NCBI GenBank assembly: GCA_013376985.1
Contig: JACABB010000031.1
Coordinates: 1 to 64,000, forward strand
Source: Bacteroidales bacterium
GTDB taxonomy: Bacteria; Bacteroidota; Bacteroidia; Bacteroidales; Tenuifilaceae
Direction: 5' to 3'
DNA length: 64,000 nucleotides
The position numbers were made by a program, and so were the translations under genes. The notes beneath the pieces are model-generated. The model was not told the origin of the DNA. It ran no database searches and saw only the letters and a list, made by a program, of their open reading frames with translations. Shown here piece by piece: positions 45,974 to 56,400 of the stretch (positions are counted from its first letter, which is position 1; each line of letters opens with the position of its first letter).

Positions 45974-47281
45974 CTAGCCAATCCTTCTAATATCCGCTCC
46001 AATAGTGTTTAATCGTTTATCGATATTTTCGTAGCCACGGTCAATCTGCTCGATGTTGTGGATAGTGCTTTTTCCATCGGCAGAAAGGGCTGCAATAAGA
46101 AGGGCAACCCCTGCGCGGATATCGGGTGAAGTCATTGTTGTAGGGCGAAGTTGCATTTGGTGGTTATGCCCAATCACCGTTGCACGGTGAGGATCGCAGA
46201 GGATAATCTGAGCACCCATGTCAATTAACTTATCAACGAAGAATAATCGACTTTCGAACATCTTCTGGTGAATTAGAACAGAGCCTTTGGCTTGCGTTGC
46301 AACTACAAGAAAGACGCTAAGTAAATCGGGGGTGAGGCCAGGCCAGGTAGCATCTGCAATGGTCATAATCGAGCCATCTATAAACGTATCAATTTCATAA
46401 TTACGCTGCTCGGGGATATGGATATCATCGCCAATTCTCTCCATTTTAATTCCAAGTCGGCTAAAAGAGTCGGGGATAATTCCTAAATCGTCATACGAAA
46501 CGTTTTTTATGGTGATATCGCTATGGGTCATTGCGGCCAAGCCTATAAACGAACCAATTTCAATCATATCGGGTAGGATTGTGTGGTCACATCCTCGAAG
46601 ATTTTCAACGCCATCAACCACCAAAAGATTTGAGCCTATGCCTGAAATTTTAGCACCCATGCGAACAAGCATCTTGCTAAGTTGCTGTACGTAAGGCTCA
46701 CAGGCAGCGTTAAAAATGGTTGTTTTACCGGGGGTTAGTACTGCTGCCATTAGGATATTCGCAGTTCCTGTAACAGAGGCCTCGTCAAGTAGCATATATG
46801 CACCCTTGAGATTTTTTCCCTCAACCTTAAAAAAACTTTCCTTAGTATCAAAGTTAAAAGAAGCACCTAGTTTTTCGAATCCGATAAAGTGGGTATCTAA
46901 TCTGCGGCGACCTATTCTATCGCCTCCTGGTTTTGGAATGTATGCTATACCATACCGTGCAAGTAATGGCCCAACTACCATTATAGACCCTCTAAGGCTA
47001 GCTGCTTTATTCTTAAAGTCATCGGTGGTGAGGTATTCAACGTTAACGTTTTTGGCTTGAAATGTACAAACAGAAGGCTCGGTGAATTTAACTTCAACGC
47101 CCATGCACTCTAAAAGTTCGATGAGTTTAACTACATCCCTGATACTGGGGATGTTTCGTATAGTAACCTTTTCGGGAGTTAAAAGTGTGGCGCAAATAAT
47201 TTGTAATGCCTCGTTTTTAGCCCCCTGAGGGTGTAGTTCACCCTTGAGCGGCTTTCCGCCATATACCTCAAATGTGGCCAT
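45974..47281 (-). CDS. murA: UDP-N-acetylglucosamine 1-carboxyvinyltransferase
   Basis: A 435-aa MurA, the first committed step of peptidoglycan synthesis: transfer of enolpyruvate from PEP to UDP-GlcNAc. It has the family start (GGKPLKGELHPQGAKNEALQ with the conserved Lys and Asn), RGSIMVVGPLLARYG, and the two-lobed inside-out barrel length. The catalytic loop reads KPGGDRIGRRRLDTHF: the position of E. coli Cys115 is Asp121 here. An Asp at this place is known to give resistance to fosfomycin. It lies 15 bases downstream of the DUF4290 gene. Confidence 0.95.
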   Translation of the reverse strand: MATFEVYGGKPLKGELHPQGAKNEALQIICATLLTPEKVTIRNIPSIRDVVKLIELLECMGVEVKFTEPSVCTFQAKNVNVEYLTTDDFKNKAASLRGSIMVVGPLLARYGIAYIPKPGGDRIGRRRLDTHFIGFEKLGASFNFDTKESFFKVEGKNLKGAYMLLDEASVTGTANILMAAVLTPGKTTIFNAACEPYVQQLSKMLVRMGAKISGIGSNLLVVDGVENLRGCDHTILPDMIEIGSFIGLAAMTHSDITIKNVSYDDLGIIPDSFSRLGIKMERIGDDIHIPEQRNYEIDTFIDGSIMTIADATWPGLTPDLLSVFLVVATQAKGSVLIHQKMFESRLFFVDKLIDMGAQIILCDPHRATVIGHNHQMQLRPTTMTSPDIRAGVALLIAALSADGKSTIHNIEQIDRGYENIDKRLNTIGADIRRIG

Positions 47282-47296
47282 AGCTGCTTGAGTAAG

Positions 47297-47881
47297 TTAT
47301 TTTTTTCGTGGAACGAATTTACGCTTATTTTTGAATACTTCGCGACTATCACTCAATCGAGTGCCAACAGCCAAAGTTAATTTTCCTCCTGAAAGCTTTG
47401 CCAGATCTTTTATCACATCTTCGTCCGAAACAGAATCTTTATTCCACATCAGGTAGGCCTTTTTCATGTGGTTTGCAATAAGCTGGGTAAGAGCTTCCTT
47501 CTGCTGTCCTTCTTCCATCTCAATGGCTTTCTGTATCATTAGTTCAATAGAACGCCCGTAATGCTTAAAAGTAATTGGCTGAGTGGGGTAGGGAACAGTT
47601 TTAGGTTTTTCTTGATAGGTTTCAAGGTTTGGAATTGGGTATGGGGAATCAATATCAATCTTGAAATCAGACATGATGAAAAGATGATCCCAAAGTTTAT
47701 GTTTGAAATCGTTAACATCCCGAAGATGTGGGTTCATATTGCCCATTATGCCAATAAGTACCCTTGCTAATCGGTTACGTTCGTCCCTGTCCTCAACGGT
47801 AGACAGATGGTCAACCATTTGTTGGATGTTTCTGCCGTATTCGGGGAGGTTAAGCTTTTTTCTGCTTGTGTTGTAATCCAT
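47297..47881 (-). CDS. DUF4290 family protein
   Basis: A 194-aa soluble helical protein of the Bacteroidota-specific DUF4290 type: MDYNTSRKKLNLPEYGRNIQ, MVDHLSTVEDRDERNRLARV, IMGNMNPHLRDVNDFKHKLW and a C-terminal basic tail (KNKRKFVPRKK). DUF4290 often precedes murA, as here, suggesting a link to cell-wall synthesis, but no function is known. A TACATTTG at 47911-47904 (minus) may be its -7 box; no -33 TTG is well placed. Confidence 0.85.
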   Translation of the reverse strand: MDYNTSRKKLNLPEYGRNIQQMVDHLSTVEDRDERNRLARVLIGIMGNMNPHLRDVNDFKHKLWDHLFIMSDFKIDIDSPYPIPNLETYQEKPKTVPYPTQPITFKHYGRSIELMIQKAIEMEEGQQKEALTQLIANHMKKAYLMWNKDSVSDEDVIKDLAKLSGGKLTLAVGTRLSDSREVFKNKRKFVPRKK

Positions 47882-48172
47882 GTTATAGATTTCTGTTTGC
47901 TATCAAATGTAAGAAAACGATTACTTTTTAATGTAAGGATAAGTACTTTTTAATTTTCTGAAAGGTGGTAATTTATCAACTTCTCTATAGCAATAAGTCA
48001 ACCGTTTCTCTTCTGCTACAAAACTAGCTGATTGTATGATAAAAACAAAATGGATATTAAAAAGATGATTAATTTATGAATTGTTTTGTAGGTCTTATTC
48101 TATTTTGTTTTAACAAACTTCTTATTCAATTGAGCCTTTAGCCAAAACCTTTGTTAGTTGTGTTAATACTGC
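47882..48172. other. Intergenic region upstream of the DUF4290-murA operon
   Basis: About 290 bases with the possible -7 element noted for DUF4290. No gene or strong hairpin was found. Confidence 0.5.
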
Positions 48173-49339
48173 TTATTGAATCGATTCATTCCCGATCTTA
48201 TTAGCCTTTTTACTTCCCTGATATAGCTCATATTTTTGTAATCGGCATTCGAGTGGGCCATTATACAGTTTTATTTTCTTAGAGGTTCTTAGCCCAAAAT
48301 TTTTTAGAGCTTCGTAGTTGGCACTTATAATCCATGCATCGCAACCCTGATAGAAATGCTTTAGCCTTGATCCAATATCTTGATAAAAATTGGTGATTTC
48401 ATTTACTTGCAAACGTTCACCGTATGGGGGATTCATAATAACAAGTCCCCTTCCAGTATCGTGAGAAGTATGGAAAAAATCAATAGTATCAAAAGTAATG
48501 AGATTACTTACCCCTGCTCTTTTGGCATTTGCAAAAGCAATGTCCAATGCTTTATTGTCAATATCATTTGCAAAAATTTTTGCGTTAGATGAAATAATAT
48601 TAGAATCGGCTTTGGCTTTAACCTCATCCCATAAGTTTAAGTCAAAGTCACCCCATGTTTCAAAGCCAAATTTTCGGTTTCTCCCCGATGGAATATTATT
48701 AGCCAGCAAGGCTGCTTCAATGGGAAACGTTCCTGAACCGCACATAGGATCTATAAAATCACATGTTTTATCCCATCCAGATAGTAGAATTATTCCGGCA
48801 GCTAACACTTCATTTATGGGGGCCTCGGTTTGGGCTAGCCTATAGTTACGCTTACCAAGTGATGAGCCAGAACTATCTAAAGAAACAATAACTGTTTTGT
48901 CATTGATGTGAACATTGATACGTAGATCGGGATTTTCGGTGTCAACGGAGGGTCGAATATCATACTTTTCTCTGAACTGATCTGCAATTGCATCCTTTGA
49001 TTTCAGGGCAATAAATTTGGAATGGGTGAAAATCTCACTATGTGTGCTTCCGTCAATTGCAAATGTTTTATTGTAACTAAAATATTCGTCCCAATTTATT
49101 TTTTTAATTTTATCGTACAGTTGCTGTTCGTTTGCTGCATAAAATGTACCAATCGGTTTTAAAACTTTCACAGCGGTTCTTAGGAGCAGGTTGCTTTTAT
49201 AAAGCATCTCCCGATCCCCTTTATACCTTACAGCACGGCTCAATACTTCAATATCGGCGGCACCAAGTTCACGAAGTTCTTGTGCAAGTATCTCTTCTAG
49301 TCCGAAAAGTGTGGTGGCAATAATCTCAAATACTTCCAA
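48173..49339 (-). CDS. THUMP-domain 23S rRNA guanine-N2 methyltransferase (RlmL/TrmG10-like)
   Basis: A 388-aa protein: N-terminal ferredoxin-like/THUMP part (EIIATTLFGLEEILAQELRE...TFAIDGSTHSEIFTHSKFIA), then a class I methyltransferase with DPMCGSGTFPIEAALLA and the catalytic NPPYGERL (MNPPYGERLQ). This is the Bacteroidota short form of RlmL, which methylates N2 of a guanine in 23S rRNA; a tRNA substrate is possible. The start is a TTG at 49339: an in-frame stop lies six codons upstream and no ATG comes before residue 50. Confidence 0.88.
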   Translation of the reverse strand: MEVFEIIATTLFGLEEILAQELRELGAADIEVLSRAVRYKGDREMLYKSNLLLRTAVKVLKPIGTFYAANEQQLYDKIKKINWDEYFSYNKTFAIDGSTHSEIFTHSKFIALKSKDAIADQFREKYDIRPSVDTENPDLRINVHINDKTVIVSLDSSGSSLGKRNYRLAQTEAPINEVLAAGIILLSGWDKTCDFIDPMCGSGTFPIEAALLANNIPSGRNRKFGFETWGDFDLNLWDEVKAKADSNIISSNAKIFANDIDNKALDIAFANAKRAGVSNLITFDTIDFFHTSHDTGRGLVIMNPPYGERLQVNEITNFYQDIGSRLKHFYQGCDAWIISANYEALKNFGLRTSKKIKLYNGPLECRLQKYELYQGSKKANKIGNESIQ

Positions 49340-49418
49340 TGTCTTTTTGTTAATTTTTAAACGAATAGCTATAATGTTTTATAGTATCGGCCTTACAGAT
49401 AGTCTGTAATATAGGAAT

Positions 49419-49448
49419 CAAAAGTAGAATTTTTCTGACAATACCCAA
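49419..49448 (-). promoter_or_regulatory. Putative promoter of the RNA methyltransferase gene
   Basis: On the minus strand TTG (49448-49446), 19 bases, then TACTTTTG (49426-49419): both halves fit the Bacteroidota consensus with ideal spacing. The leader would be about 75 nt. Confidence 0.6.
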
Positions 49449-50160
49449 AATCAACGTTTGGTTCAAATTTATTTGGTAATGCCACTGCATTTGAACCTTC
49501 GTTTAGAAAAAACGGAAAAGATCTTAACGCAATTATTTCAATAATAATCATATATGGCTAATCAGTTGATTTTTAATGGAAAAAAATTCATTGCTAATAT
49601 TCTGATTCATGCATATTCAATTTTTAAGAAACTGTTTAAATTATTTTAAAAATAATTTCTTCAAAATCGTAAAAAATGAAGTTGTATAATTAAAACCTGA
49701 TAAAACGAGTGAGATTTTATAATAAAAACTTTGAGGATTGATCATGTTTTTAATCAGATACAAGAATATTTAATATAGGAAGATTTCTATATTAGACTAT
49801 TTAATGTTTGACGATAAATATGATAATTACAGCATTGGATTAGTAGACAATTTTCTAAACTTACTCTAGGTTTAAAAGAAGCAATAGCAAATGGATAGAT
49901 TTTAATGTAAAGTAATGTTTCTTTGTTCTATGGTTATTGGTCATTAATCAAATTGACATGTATTGAGATATGTTGCATAAAGTGCTGTTTTTCAAAATGT
50001 AATTAGAATTAACTTCAATTGTTGTATTGAAAGATAGAAACCTATACGATTTTACAACGTACATTATAAAGAAAATACCATTCGAAAGCGTGATTTAGCG
50101 CTGTATTTATAGATGATGATTTTAAAACTACAAAGAAAATCAAAACTAAAAATAATTAAT
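49449..50160. other. Long AT-rich intergenic region before the FGE-like genes
   Basis: More than 700 bases between divergently transcribed genes. It probably carries the promoter and leader of the three-gene set starting at 50161. I find no coding frame, tRNA or clear palindrome; a match to the full promoter consensus was not found. Confidence 0.5.
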
Positions 50161-51675
50161 ATGAAGAAAGTGCTCATCTTGTTAGTTCTCAGTTTAACCC
50201 TAAGTTACACATTTGCTAACAACTTGCAGTTTGGTGCTCTAACTCGTCCAGATGCAACTCACGTCCAATTCACTATCCAATGGGATAATAGTTGGAAAGT
50301 TACTGGCGGCCCAGCAAACTGGGATGCCGTATGGATTTTTCTTAAATATCAGGATTGTGCCACTAATAACCTGCCATGGCAGCATGTTGGATTAAGTACC
50401 ACCTCTACCGATCATACAGTTACTGGAGGTGTATTACAAATTGATGCAGTTAGTGATGGTAAAGGAGTATTTATCCATCGGGTTGCAGCTGGTAGTGGAA
50501 ATATCTCATCGGCTACTGTAACACTTAAAATGACTATTACAGATGCAAGTTACAATTACCAACTAAATGGAATTGAAATGGTATATATTCCGCAAGGAGC
50601 TTTTTATATTGGAGATGGAAATAGGGGAGGGGGCAATCAATACGGATTCACAGGTAACGGAGCATTAGCCCCACTTTTGATAGATAACACCGTACAAACA
50701 ACAGGATTGACTGCTGCACAATACTTGTCGAATGCAGGATGGGGTTCTAGCGCAGCTCTGCCTTCAGCATTTCCCATGGGCTACAATGCTTTTTATGTAA
50801 TGAAATACGAAGTCAGTCAAGAAGCTTATGCAACTTTTTTAAATTGTTTGACATACGACCAGCAGCTAACCCGTTTTTCCAATGCTCCCAATTCAGCCCC
50901 GGGTACATTTGCCGTGGCAACGCTTCCTAATCCTCAAAATTGCAGAAATGGTATTAGGATAAAAACTGCGGGACAGGTAAGTAATGTACCTGCTGTTGTA
51001 GGTTGCGATTTGAATCTTAATGGCACTTTTGACGAGGCCGATGATGGACAAAATATTGCTTGTAATTGGTTAAGTTGGGCTGATCTGATGGCTTTTTTGG
51101 ATTGGGCGTGTATTCGACCAATGACCGAATTTGAATTTGAAAAAATTTGCAGAGGGACTGCTACTCCCGTAGCTGGCGAATATGCATGGGGAACAACCAC
51201 TATTTTAGCAGCTAACTCTGGCGCTATTGTCTACCCTGGGGCAGTAAATGAAGTATCCATTACTAGTGGTGCGGGAACTTGCGCATATGGTGTTGGCGTG
51301 ACAAATAATCGAGGACCATTACGTTGCGGCTTTGCGGCCAATGCAACATCTAACCGTACAGTTGCTGGTGCTACTTTTTATGGTGTAATGGAAATGAGTG
51401 GAAATGTAGTAGAGCAGTGTTTAGGAGGTTATAGCTATAATTATAGTGCATTTACAACCGCTAATGGAGATGGAAACTTATCTGCTACTGGAATAGCCGA
51501 TACACCCAATTGGCCTCTTGTGGGTGGTGGTAATGGTGGTGGAGGCACCTCAAGGGGTGGTAATTGGTTCGATGCTGCTGGAACTTGTGTGGTTAGTAAT
51601 AGAGATTGGATGACCTCTAATTTGAATCAAGGTAAAGACAACCGTTTTGGAGGTCGTGGTGTAAGGGTGCCTTAA
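50161..51675 (+). CDS. Exported FGE-sulfatase-domain protein, copy 1
   Basis: ATG at 50161 opens directly into a signal peptide (KKVLILLVLSLTLSYTFAN); the in-frame ATG 16 codons earlier adds a polar stretch and is unlikely. Residues about 20-140 form an N-terminal domain (FTIQWDNSWKVTGGPANWDA then VWIFLKYQ) found in such proteins. From GIEMVYIPQGAFYIGDGNRG onward it is an FGE-sulfatase (SUMF1) fold, with MTEFEFEKICRGTA, MSGNVVEQCLGG and SRGGNWFDAAGTC. Of the two FGE active-site Cys after RGG(S/N)W, only the second position is Cys (the first is Asp), so oxidation of Cys to formylglycine is doubtful. It starts a likely operon with a paralogue and a repeat protein. Confidence 0.88.
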   Translation: MKKVLILLVLSLTLSYTFANNLQFGALTRPDATHVQFTIQWDNSWKVTGGPANWDAVWIFLKYQDCATNNLPWQHVGLSTTSTDHTVTGGVLQIDAVSDGKGVFIHRVAAGSGNISSATVTLKMTITDASYNYQLNGIEMVYIPQGAFYIGDGNRGGGNQYGFTGNGALAPLLIDNTVQTTGLTAAQYLSNAGWGSSAALPSAFPMGYNAFYVMKYEVSQEAYATFLNCLTYDQQLTRFSNAPNSAPGTFAVATLPNPQNCRNGIRIKTAGQVSNVPAVVGCDLNLNGTFDEADDGQNIACNWLSWADLMAFLDWACIRPMTEFEFEKICRGTATPVAGEYAWGTTTILAANSGAIVYPGAVNEVSITSGAGTCAYGVGVTNNRGPLRCGFAANATSNRTVAGATFYGVMEMSGNVVEQCLGGYSYNYSAFTTANGDGNLSATGIADTPNWPLVGGGNGGGGTSRGGNWFDAAGTCVVSNRDWMTSNLNQGKDNRFGGRGVRVP

Positions 51676-51834
51676 AATGTAATTAATGAAAAAGTCTACA
51701 ATGTTTAACAAGTTTAATTCCAAACGGTAAATGCAAATACTATGATTGGTGATTATTTATCTATAAATAAAAAGAAGCATGAGAATCATAACATGCGAGT
51801 TTCACTTTGCCATATTAAAACACTTCATATAAAG

Positions 51835-53358
51835 ATGAAAAGGTTAATTATGTTTTTGGTAGCCACTACCATTTTTTCCTATTCTTTTGCCAATAACTTG
51901 CAGCTAGGAGTTCCTGTAATTTCTGATCCTACACACATTCGCTTCACAATTCAGTGGGACAATAGTTGGAAAGTATCTTCGGGTCCAGCAAATTGGGATG
52001 CAGTTTGGATTTTTATTAAATATCAGGATTGTGCAACCAATTACTTACCATGGCAGCATGTAGGGATAAGTACTATTTCAGGAGATCATACCGCAACGGG
52101 TGGCATATTACAAGTTGATGCAACCACAGATGGCAAAGGTGTTTTTATACACAGAATAGCCAATGGTAGTGGAAGCATTTCCTCAGCTACTATTACCTTA
52201 AAAATGAGTATCACCGATAATTTATACAATTACCAGTTGAATGGTATCGAAATGGTTTATATACCTCAAGGATCATTTTCTGTAGGCGATGGAAACCGAG
52301 GAGGTAGTGCTTTATATGGTTTTACTGGTGATGGAGCAATGGCACCAAAATTGATTGATGCCGCTGTTCAATCGGCTGGATTAACCTCTGCTCAATATTT
52401 ATCAACTCTTACATGGGGTTCTACAGCCGCACTACCATCTACGTTCCCCTTTGGATATAATGGTTATTATTCTATGAAATACGAAATTAGTCAGGAAGAA
52501 TACGTGGCTTTTTTAAATACACTTACTTATGACCAGCAATTGACTCGTTTTAATGCAGCTTCAGCTGCACCCAATTCTGCAATAGGAAGTTTTGTATTGG
52601 CTGGTTCACCAAATCCTTTGAATTGTCGTAGCGGAATTAGAATAAAAACGCCGGGTGTAGTGAATAATATTCCTGCGGTAGTAGGCTGCGATCTTAATCT
52701 TAATAACGTTTTTGATGAAGTGGACGATGGCAAAGATTTGCCATGCAATTGGTTATGTTGGGCTGATCTTATTGCATATCTTGATTGGGCTGCACTAAGG
52801 CCGATGACGGAGTTTGAATTCGAAAAGATTTGCAGGGGAACGGCTACTCCGGTGGCTAATGAATATGTGTGGGGTACAACCACCATTCTGGCTACAAATT
52901 CTGGGGCAATCGCATTTCCAGGTCTTGCAAACGAAACTTCACTTACATCGGGTCCAGGACTATGCGCATATGCTATAGGAACAAACACTAACAGAGGTCC
53001 TTTGCGGTGTGGTTTTGCTGCAACATCAACAACCAACAGAATACAGGCAGGAGCATCTTACTATGGTGCTATGGATATGGCGGGAAACGTGAATGAGCAG
53101 TGCATTGGCGGCAATGGTTATAATTATAGTTCTTTTACTAATGCTAATGGAGATGGTAATCTTACAAATACAGGAGTCGCTGATACTCCTAACTGGCCGG
53201 TTAACGGGGGCGGAGATCAGGGAGGAGTAATTCGTGGTGGCAACTGGTACGATAATGGTTGGCAATATTGTATAACTAGTAACAGAGATTGGGTAGGTAA
53301 TGGTGCAAATCGAAATAAGGATTATCGAATGGGTGGCAGGGGTGTGAGAACTTTCTAA
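51835..53358 (+). CDS. Exported FGE-sulfatase-domain protein, copy 2
   Basis: ATG at 51835 starts a signal peptide (KRLIMFLVATTIFSYSFAN); a start at 51742 would add a 31-residue polar extension. The protein matches copy 1 almost domain by domain: IQFTIQ-like N-terminal domain with WDNSWKVSSGPANWDAVWIF, then GIEMVYIPQGSFSVGDGNRG, MTEFEFEKICRGTATPV, MDMAGNVNEQCIGG and IRGGNWYDNGWQYC. As in copy 1, only one Cys follows the RGGNW motif. It is a tandem duplicate, 159 bases after copy 1, diverged throughout, so the duplication is not recent. Confidence 0.88.
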   Translation: MKRLIMFLVATTIFSYSFANNLQLGVPVISDPTHIRFTIQWDNSWKVSSGPANWDAVWIFIKYQDCATNYLPWQHVGISTISGDHTATGGILQVDATTDGKGVFIHRIANGSGSISSATITLKMSITDNLYNYQLNGIEMVYIPQGSFSVGDGNRGGSALYGFTGDGAMAPKLIDAAVQSAGLTSAQYLSTLTWGSTAALPSTFPFGYNGYYSMKYEISQEEYVAFLNTLTYDQQLTRFNAASAAPNSAIGSFVLAGSPNPLNCRSGIRIKTPGVVNNIPAVVGCDLNLNNVFDEVDDGKDLPCNWLCWADLIAYLDWAALRPMTEFEFEKICRGTATPVANEYVWGTTTILATNSGAIAFPGLANETSLTSGPGLCAYAIGTNTNRGPLRCGFAATSTTNRIQAGASYYGAMDMAGNVNEQCIGGNGYNYSSFTNANGDGNLTNTGVADTPNWPVNGGGDQGGVIRGGNWYDNGWQYCITSNRDWVGNGANRNKDYRMGGRGVRTF

Positions 53359-53472
53359 TAGTTATAAAAGAGTTACTCAACTTGTAAAACTCTTGATTGT
53401 TTTGGAACTATTGGTTGAAATTCGGTCTGTTTACATTTCGGGTTGTTTTGTGTAACAACAAAAAAAGATTAA

Positions 53473-56400
53473 ATGCTTTTAAGGCTAAAATATATTTTTC
53501 TGTTTATTGTTTTTATAAGTATTTCAAATAAAATAGTTGCTCAGTTTAAGGGGGGAGATGCCAATGGAGGAGATAGTCAAACTCTAACACAATCAATGTG
53601 TGTTGCACCCGAAAATCAAAACATCTATTTTGGCGGAAGTGCAAATGGTGCAAGCATTGCTAGTTTGTCTCAAACGTTATGCTCTTTACCTGAAAATGGA
53701 AATATTTATTTTGGTGGAAATGCAAATGGATCTTCTATTCAGCGATTAATGGGAAGTATTTGTACTCCTCCTGAAAATTTAAGCATATTTTTCGGTGGGA
53801 GCGGAGGAAAAGCGATACAAAGTTTAACATTGTGTACACCGCCAGAAAGCACAAGTATATTTTATGGAGGAAATGCAAATGGGGCATCTTCACAATATTT
53901 CATCAATTGTCCTTCCGGTAGTGCTACTCCTGTTAGTGTTTTTTCTGGTGGAAACTCTGATGGTTATGCCTTTAATAAATTATCACAATCGACTTGTTTG
54001 GTGATAGAAAACACCAACGTTTTTTTTGGTGGAAATTCTGATGGTTTCTTTAATAAAAGTTTAATACAGAGCGCATGTGTTTCTGAAAATTTAAACATTT
54101 TCTTTGGTGGAAACACAACTGGCTTTGCAAAGAGTAATTTATTACAAACCATTTGTTTACCTCCCGAAAACCAAAGCATATTTTTGGGAGGCAATGCAGG
54201 TGGGTATTCCTTAAAGAATTTATTGCAAACATCATGCCCTTCACCTGAAAATTATAATGTTTTCTTTGGAGGTGATGCCGAAGGGTATGCTATTTTAAAC
54301 CTGACTCAGAGTATTTGCGCAATACCCGAAAATAATTATATATTTCAAGGTGGTGATGCAGATGGTTATTATACTGGAGCGTTACTACAAACTATCTGCC
54401 CTGTACCTGAAAATTTAGATATATTTATAGGCGGTAATGCCGATGGGTATGCCATCCAAAAATTTTCTCAGACTGTTTGTTCAACCCCTGAGAATTTGAA
54501 TTTTTTTGTTGGTGGGAATGCTGATGGATACAATGTGAATAAACTTGTACAAACAGTTTGCTCCGTTTCCGAGAATTTAAATATTTCATTTGGAGGTGTT
54601 GCAAATGGGGAATCATTTCAGCGTTTAGTTAGTTGTACGCCGCCCGAAATTGCAAGCATTTATTTCGGAGGTATTGCTAATGGAGCATCTAGTACATATA
54701 TTACCATGTGCCCTTCTGGTTTGTATACAGTAAATATTTATTCGGGAGGATTTTCTAATGGAGCATCGTCTCAGTCTGTAAAGCAGACTATCTGCACTGC
54801 ACCCGAAAATCGAAATATTTACTTTGGTGGAAACGCAAATGGAGTTTCAAACTCAAAGGTAACACAAACTGTGTGTACGCCTCCTGAAAACCTCAATATC
54901 TACTTGGGAGGAAATGCGAATGGGACTTCTAATTCAATGGCATTACGAAGCGTTTGTACACCGCCTGAAAACCTCAATATTTATTTGGGTGGAAATGCAA
55001 ATGGCTCATCAAACCAAACAATCAAGCCATCTGTTTGTCCAGCACCTGAGAATTGGAGTATCTTTTTTGGAGGTAAAGCTGATGGTTATGCATACCGTTC
55101 GTTAATTCAACCTTACTTTTGGACTGGGGCAATTGATCATAACTGGCACAATCCTCTAAACTGGTCTTTAGAAGTAGTTCCTGATATCAACTCATTGGCC
55201 ATTATTACAAATGTGCTAAACTATCCAATAATCTCTATAGCCACTGCAACAGCAAAGTCGATTGTAATCCAATCAGGAGCAAGATTAGATGTTAATAATA
55301 AAGATCTTTCATCAGAATTCAATGTTGTTAATAACGGTACGATTAATATTACAGGTAATCCAATAGTTACAATAGGAGGAAACTTGAGTAGCGAAAATGG
55401 GACATTTAACTCTGGGAGCTCCAAAACAATATTTAATACCTTAAATGGAACTCAAACAATTAATATTAACTCAGGAAATTTTTATGATGTTGAAATTAAA
55501 ACTGCAATAGCAGCTTCTTGTAAATTAGCTTGCTCTATTACTATTCGGAATAATCTGAACATCACCTCTGGGAGTTTTGATGCTTCAACATACAACCTAA
55601 CGATTGGAGGTAATTGGAACGATTTAAGTGCTTTTATATCTGGAACTAGTTCCGTTTTATTAAATGGAATTAACCAAACATTGAGTAAAACCACGGGAGA
55701 GAATTTTTACAACCTAACAGTAGCAAACAACACTCAAATCATATTGAATGACAATTTATTTGTATCCAATAATCTAACACTTACATCTGGGATCATAACC
55801 ACTGGAGTCAATCGTATTTCCTTGGGGACGGGAATAGCAACCCCCGGGTCGCTTACTTACACATCGGGACGAATTATTGGTAGGATGGAGCGTTGGATCA
55901 CATCTAATAGTACATATATTATTCCGTTAGGTACATCGGATAATATGGAAACAATAAGTTTAACCGTAAATAGTGGATTAACAGCAGGCTCTATAGTTGC
56001 ATATTTCTTATCGAACAACCCTGGAAATGCTGGATTACCTATAATTGAATCAGGCGTAAGCGTAACGAACCAATTCACTGAGGGGTATTGGAACTTAACG
56101 GCTAGCAATGGGTTGGTTATAAATAATTACAGTGTTTCATTGGCCGCCAACGGATTTGTTAGTTATACTTTAAACAATGATGCTCGAGTTCTTAAACGCA
56201 CTAATGGAGGATTTTGGACACTAGAAGGAACCCATGTTGATGCATCAAATCCTAATTGCTATCGCAATAATTTAACAGGAGGAATATCAATTTTGGGAAC
56301 TCAGTTTACAATAGGTGCTGCCGATTGCTATGGGGGACAGATAGCCGCCAATCAGTCTATTTGTTCAGGGTATACTCCATCACCATTCACCAATTTACTT

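Noticed and set aside
49449-50160. Hidden small RNA or gene in the long gap before the FGE-like set
   Set aside because: Neither a coding frame nor a stable palindrome with a U-run could be found by eye.
50161-53358. Genuine formylglycine-generating enzymes
   Set aside because: Both copies have only one of the two active-site Cys after RGGNW, so the assignment is kept at FGE-like fold.
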